Made by a program: the position numbers and the translations under genes. Below the pieces are notes generated by a model. It was not told the origin of the DNA. It saw only the letters and a list, made by a program, of their open reading frames with translations, and searched no databases. From assembly GCA_900555855.1 (NCBI GenBank), contig USML01000077.1, positions 1 through 8,458 on the forward strand: a stretch of DNA of 8,458 nt, written 5' to 3'. Source of the stretch: an uncultured Eubacteriales bacterium. Its GTDB lineage: Bacteria; Bacillota; Clostridia; Oscillospirales; Butyricicoccaceae. Shown here one piece after another: positions 6,077-8,458 of this stretch (position 1 is its first letter; every line of letters starts with the position of its first letter).

Positions 6077-7815
6077 AAACGAAAAAGACTTCCACCCTCC
6101 GCCGGCTGTGCGTCTATCTGCTGCAATATAAATGGCTGCTTCTGCTGGCGCTGGCGCTGACGGTGGGCTCCAATCTGTTTGCGCTCATCGGGCCGGCCCT
6201 GTGCGGCAGGGCCATCGATCTGGCGGAAATGGGGCCGGGAAAGGTGGATCTGCCCGCCGTGGAGCGCTATGCGCTGTGGATGGCGCTGTTTTATGTGGCG
6301 TCGGCAGTGATGACCTATCTGCTGAATGTTTTGATGATCGTCATTTCCCGCAAGGTCACCTACCGGATGCGGCGGGATATGTTCCGGCGGCTGGCGGATC
6401 TGCCGGTGGGCTATTTCGACAGCCACCCGGTGGGCGATATCATCAGCCGCATCTCCTACGATACCGACACCATCAACGGCTCCCTGAGCACCGATCTGGT
6501 GCAGATCTTTGCCAGCGTCATTACGGTGGCGGGGTCGCTGATCATGATGCTGCGCATCGCGCCGAAGCTGGTGCTGGTCTTTGTGGTGACGGTGCCCCTG
6601 TCCATGCTCATCACCCGGAGGATCAGCAAAAAGACCCATCCCCTGTTCCGTCTGCGGTCCCGCCGGCTGGGGGAGCTCAACGGCTTTGCGGAGGAGATGA
6701 TCTCCGGGCAGAAGACGCTGAAGGCCTACTGTCAGGAGGAAAACACCCTCTCCGAGCTGGACGAATACAACGAGCGGGCCGTGGAGGCCTATTATCAGGC
6801 GGAATATCATGTGGCGGGCATGGGGCCCTCCACCAACTTTATCAATAACCTTTCGCTGACGCTGATCTCCGTCTTCGGCGCCATGATGTATATGGCCGGG
6901 GGCATCACCGTGGGCAATATCAGCTCCTTCGTGCTTTACAGCCGGAAGTTCAGCGGGCCGATCCGGGAGGTGGCAGACATCTTCAACGAGCTGCAGTCCT
7001 CCGTGGCGGCGGCAGAACGGGTCTTCCGCATCATGGACGAGCAGCCGGAGCCGCCGGATCCGGCAGACGCCCGGCCGCTGGGCCCGGTGCAGGGAGCGGT
7101 GGAGCTGGAGCATATCTCCTTTGGCTACACGCCGGGGCGGCCGGTGCTCCACGACCTGAGCCTGCAGATCCGGCCGGGGCAGCTCATCGCCATCGTCGGC
7201 CCCACGGGCGCGGGAAAGACCACGCTGATCAATCTGCTCATGCGCTTTTATGATATGGACGGCGGAAAAATGCGCGTGGACGGAAGAGACTGCGCCGGCG
7301 TCACCCGGAGCAGCCTGCGGCTGGCCTATTCCATGGTGCTGCAGGATACCTGGCTGTTTTACGGCAGCATTTATGACAACATCGCCTATGGCCGCCCCTC
7401 CGCCACGCGGGAGGAGGTGGAGGCTGCCGCGCGGGCGGCCCATATCGACGGCTTTATCCGCAGCCTGCCCCAGGGCTACGACACGATCCTGACCGACGAC
7501 GCGGCCAACATCTCCAAGGGGCAGAAGCAGCTTTTGACCATCGCCCGGGCCATGCTGATGGACAGCCCCATGCTGATCCTGGACGAGGCCACCTCCAATG
7601 TGGACACCCGCACGGAGCTGCTGGTGCAGCAGGCCATGCGGGAGCTGATGCGGGATAAGACCTGCTTCGTGGTGGCCCACCGGCTCTCCACCGTGCGCCA
7701 TGCCGACCGGATCCTGGTGGTGCGGGACGGCGACATCGTGGAATCCGGCGTTCATGCGGAGCTGATGGCCAAAAAAGGCTTTTATTGGGAGCTGTATCAG
7801 GCGCAGTTTGCATGA
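6073..7815 (+). CDS. ABC exporter half-transporter with intact catalytic Glu (BmrD/LmrD/TM288 type)
   Basis: A 580-aa partner of the preceding exporter, overlapping it by 4 nt (ATGA) with AGAGGAGG (6061-6068) as ribosome site, so the two are made in matched amounts. The membrane domain spans about 18-310 and the ATPase domain about 343-578. Motifs: A-loop Y352, Walker A GPTGAGKTT (376-384, K382), Q-loop Q424, Walker B LILDE (501-505) with catalytic E505, and switch His H536 in VAHRLST. The signature is ISKGQ (480-484) rather than LSGGQ. In a heterodimer, this weak signature faces the partner's altered Walker B, giving one dead site. This protein's Glu and His face the partner's good LSGGQ, giving one active site. 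That complementary pattern is strong evidence for an asymmetric heterodimer. The next gene follows after 42 nt with no terminator. Confidence 0.94.
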   Translation: MKTKKTSTLRRLCVYLLQYKWLLLLALALTVGSNLFALIGPALCGRAIDLAEMGPGKVDLPAVERYALWMALFYVASAVMTYLLNVLMIVISRKVTYRMRRDMFRRLADLPVGYFDSHPVGDIISRISYDTDTINGSLSTDLVQIFASVITVAGSLIMMLRIAPKLVLVFVVTVPLSMLITRRISKKTHPLFRLRSRRLGELNGFAEEMISGQKTLKAYCQEENTLSELDEYNERAVEAYYQAEYHVAGMGPSTNFINNLSLTLISVFGAMMYMAGGITVGNISSFVLYSRKFSGPIREVADIFNELQSSVAAAERVFRIMDEQPEPPDPADARPLGPVQGAVELEHISFGYTPGRPVLHDLSLQIRPGQLIAIVGPTGAGKTTLINLLMRFYDMDGGKMRVDGRDCAGVTRSSLRLAYSMVLQDTWLFYGSIYDNIAYGRPSATREEVEAAARAAHIDGFIRSLPQGYDTILTDDAANISKGQKQLLTIARAMLMDSPMLILDEATSNVDTRTELLVQQAMRELMRDKTCFVVAHRLSTVRHADRILVVRDGDIVESGVHAELMAKKGFYWELYQAQFA

Positions 7816-7857
7816 TTTGGGATTTTTCCGCCAAACTACCCTCAGGGAGGCGGGAGC

Positions 7858-8217
7858 ATGATCTGGATCGCTTGTGAAAACACATCAGACGAGGGCTGGC
7901 TGCGCCGGCTGCTGCGGCAGCGGGGGCTGGATGCGGCGGTGGGCGCGGGAGGCGGCTGTCAGGTGCGCATCGACCGGCAGGGGAGCGTCTGCTGCCGGGG
8001 ACAGGTGATCACCTGCGGTCTGGACCGGCGGGCCACGGTGACGGCCTCGTCTCTCCTGCAGCGGGGCGGCATGGCAGCGCTGCAGCGGGAAATGCGGACG
8101 CTGGACGGCCGGCTGCTGCAGCCGCGGGAGCTTTCGCTGGAGGGCCTGCCGGGCACGATGACCCAGCGGATCACCGGGGCAGGACTGCTGCTTTTGCTGG
8201 GAGAAGAGCCGGAATGA
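7858..8217 (+). CDS. Conserved-looking hypothetical protein, last gene of the efflux operon
   Basis: I do not recognise this 119-aa protein with confidence. It starts with a strand (MIWIACE), then a helix rich in Arg (WLRRLLRQRG, 14-23), then short strands around VRID (36-39) and VCC (44-46). The motif VITCGLDRRATVTASS (50-65) is followed by MAALQREMRTLDG (72-84), QPREL (88-92) and a hydrophobic end GAGLLLLLGE (107-116). The GL-x-x-x-ATVTASS pattern with a downstream LQRE and LDG reminds me of small clostridial proteins of unknown function, and loosely of a motif in Mur ligases, but this is memory and not a search result. It has five cysteines and no signal peptide or clear membrane helix. 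The start is supported by GGGAGG (7845-7850), 7 nt before the ATG. It shares the transcript with the ABC genes and is followed directly by a terminator. Confidence 0.8.
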   Translation: MIWIACENTSDEGWLRRLLRQRGLDAAVGAGGGCQVRIDRQGSVCCRGQVITCGLDRRATVTASSLLQRGGMAALQREMRTLDGRLLQPRELSLEGLPGTMTQRITGAGLLLLLGEEPE

Positions 8218-8219
8218 TC

Positions 8220-8247
8220 AAAAAGCCACGAAAACCGTGGCTTTTTT
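8220..8247 (+). terminator. Rho-independent terminator of the marR-ABC operon
   Basis: AAAAAGCCACG (8220-8230) pairs with CGTGGCTTTTT (8236-8246) around AAAAC, and a run of six T (8242-8247) follows the GC core. It begins 3 nt after the stop codon of the 119-aa gene. The A-rich left arm makes it potentially active in both directions. Two more T tracts (8253-8258, 8263-8267) follow within 20 nt and may serve as backup. Confidence 0.9.
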
Positions 8248-8281
8248 CGTTGCTTTTTTGCGTTTTTCCCAGAAAAAACCC

Positions 8282-8310
8282 TTGCAAATTCCGCCGGGCA
8301 GGAGTAAAAT
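8282..8310 (+). promoter_or_regulatory. Sigma-A promoter of the gene beyond the right edge
   Basis: TTGCAA (8282-8287), a 17-nt spacer and TAAAAT (8305-8310), followed by CATACCA. The predicted start near 8317 gives a leader of about 140 nt to the ATG at 8456. It matches the dac promoter in both boxes, in spacer length, in CCGGG inside the spacer and in ATACCA after the -10 box. Confidence 0.7.
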
Positions 8311-8333
8311 CATACCAGAATATGAATTGGGCC

Positions 8334-8421
8334 CCTTTTGCCCTGCAAAAGGCCATGGCCTTTTCTGTTTCCCTCGGGAAACAGAAAAAGAAGCCCCGTT
8401 GTGACCGGCTTTGCCGATTAC
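8334..8421 (+). promoter_or_regulatory. Structured 5' leader with overlapping hairpins
   Basis: Several perfect inverted repeats overlap here. CCTTTTGC (8334-8341) pairs with GCAAAAGG (8345-8352). AAAAGGCC (8347-8354) also pairs with GGCCTTTT (8357-8364) in an 18-bp palindrome. TTTTCTGTTTCCC (8361-8373) pairs over 13 bp with GGGAAACAGAAAA (8376-8388). A smaller hairpin with CGGC/GCCG lies at 8401-8421. The first and second pairings exclude each other, as do the second and third. No T run follows any of them, so if it is regulatory it would act by a route other than simple intrinsic termination. The match to any named riboswitch class is not recognised. Confidence 0.5.
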
Positions 8422-8455
8422 ATAAAAAAATAAACAGATAAAGGAGAAAAAACAC

Positions 8456-8458
8456 ATG
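8456..8458 (+). CDS. Start codon of a gene running off the right edge
   Basis: Only the ATG is inside the window. It is supported by the ribosome site AAAGGAG (8440-8446) at 9-nt spacing, in an A-rich context, downstream of a promoter and a structured leader. Nothing can be said about the product. Confidence 0.6.

Noticed and set aside
6031..7755. Long open frame (574 codons) on the minus strand opposite the second ABC gene
   Set aside because: Its product is full of His, Gln, Gly and Asp, has no domain I recognise and no ribosome site. It arises because GC-rich codon use on the real strand leaves few stops opposite.
7828..7853. Possible hairpin CCGCC/GGCGG covering the ribosome site of the 119-aa gene
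   Set aside because: Only five pairs with a 16-nt loop; in GC-rich DNA this is expected by chance and nothing else supports control here.
8171..8455. Minus-strand open frames across the right-edge leader
   Set aside because: They translate terminator arms, T tracts and palindromes into Phe/Lys-rich sequence and have no ribosome site or family likeness.
1..8458. Search for CRISPR arrays, tRNA/rRNA genes, insertion sequences, phage or toxin-antitoxin genes
   Set aside because: No regularly spaced repeats, cloverleaf with CCA-type ends, transposase or integrase motifs, or paired small toxin-antitoxin frames were seen.

Overview
The window is GC-rich (roughly 60% G+C by eye) and reads as a low-accessory chromosomal segment of a Gram-positive anaerobe. 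The likeliest source is a high-GC member of the Clostridia (Oscillospiraceae type: Flavonifractor, Lawsonibacter or Oscillibacter relatives). The grounds are strong GGAGG ribosome sites, compact operons with short U-tailed terminators, an S11 D,D-carboxypeptidase with a C-terminal membrane helix, a short ComEA-like helix-hairpin-helix protein, and a MarR plus paired ABC exporter operon. The genus is an inference from gene content and style, not from a marker gene.

Left part (1-1944). The window opens with two small palindromes and a strong hairpin terminator from whatever lies to the left. Next comes a minus-strand comEA-like gene, divergent from a plus-strand dac gene for a penicillin-binding-protein-type D-alanyl-D-alanine carboxypeptidase. 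The 129-bp gap between them carries a good extended -10 promoter for dac and a weaker candidate for comEA. A terminator follows dac.

Middle part (1965-3845). A tight three-gene cluster runs in order: GntR/FCD-family regulator, YbaK/EbsC-type aminoacyl-tRNA deacylase, and YjjG-like HAD phosphatase. Gaps are 13 and 15 nt, and a terminator closes the cluster. No convincing promoter fits between the dac terminator and the GntR gene, so expression may rely on readthrough.

Right part (3846-8247). A MarR-family regulator overlaps by 10 nt the first of two ABC half-exporters, which overlaps the second by 4 nt (ATGA). A 119-aa protein of unknown function follows, then a terminator. The two exporters carry complementary defects in their nucleotide-binding domains: Asp for the catalytic Glu and Gln for the switch His in the first, and ISKGQ for LSGGQ in the second. 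This is the signature of an asymmetric heterodimeric exporter of the BmrCD/LmrCD/TM287-288 type. The promoter contains a perfect 14-bp palindrome over its -35 box, a natural candidate for the MarR operator. Together these suggest a self-regulated multidrug or xenobiotic efflux operon.

Right edge (8248-8458). A promoter closely resembling the dac promoter is followed by a leader of about 140 nt with overlapping, mutually exclusive hairpins. It ends in a good ribosome site and the ATG of a gene that lies beyond the window. Nothing here is clearly a new system. The items most worth a second look are the folded leader, the paired promoters, the orphan protein at the end of the efflux operon, and the operator palindrome.
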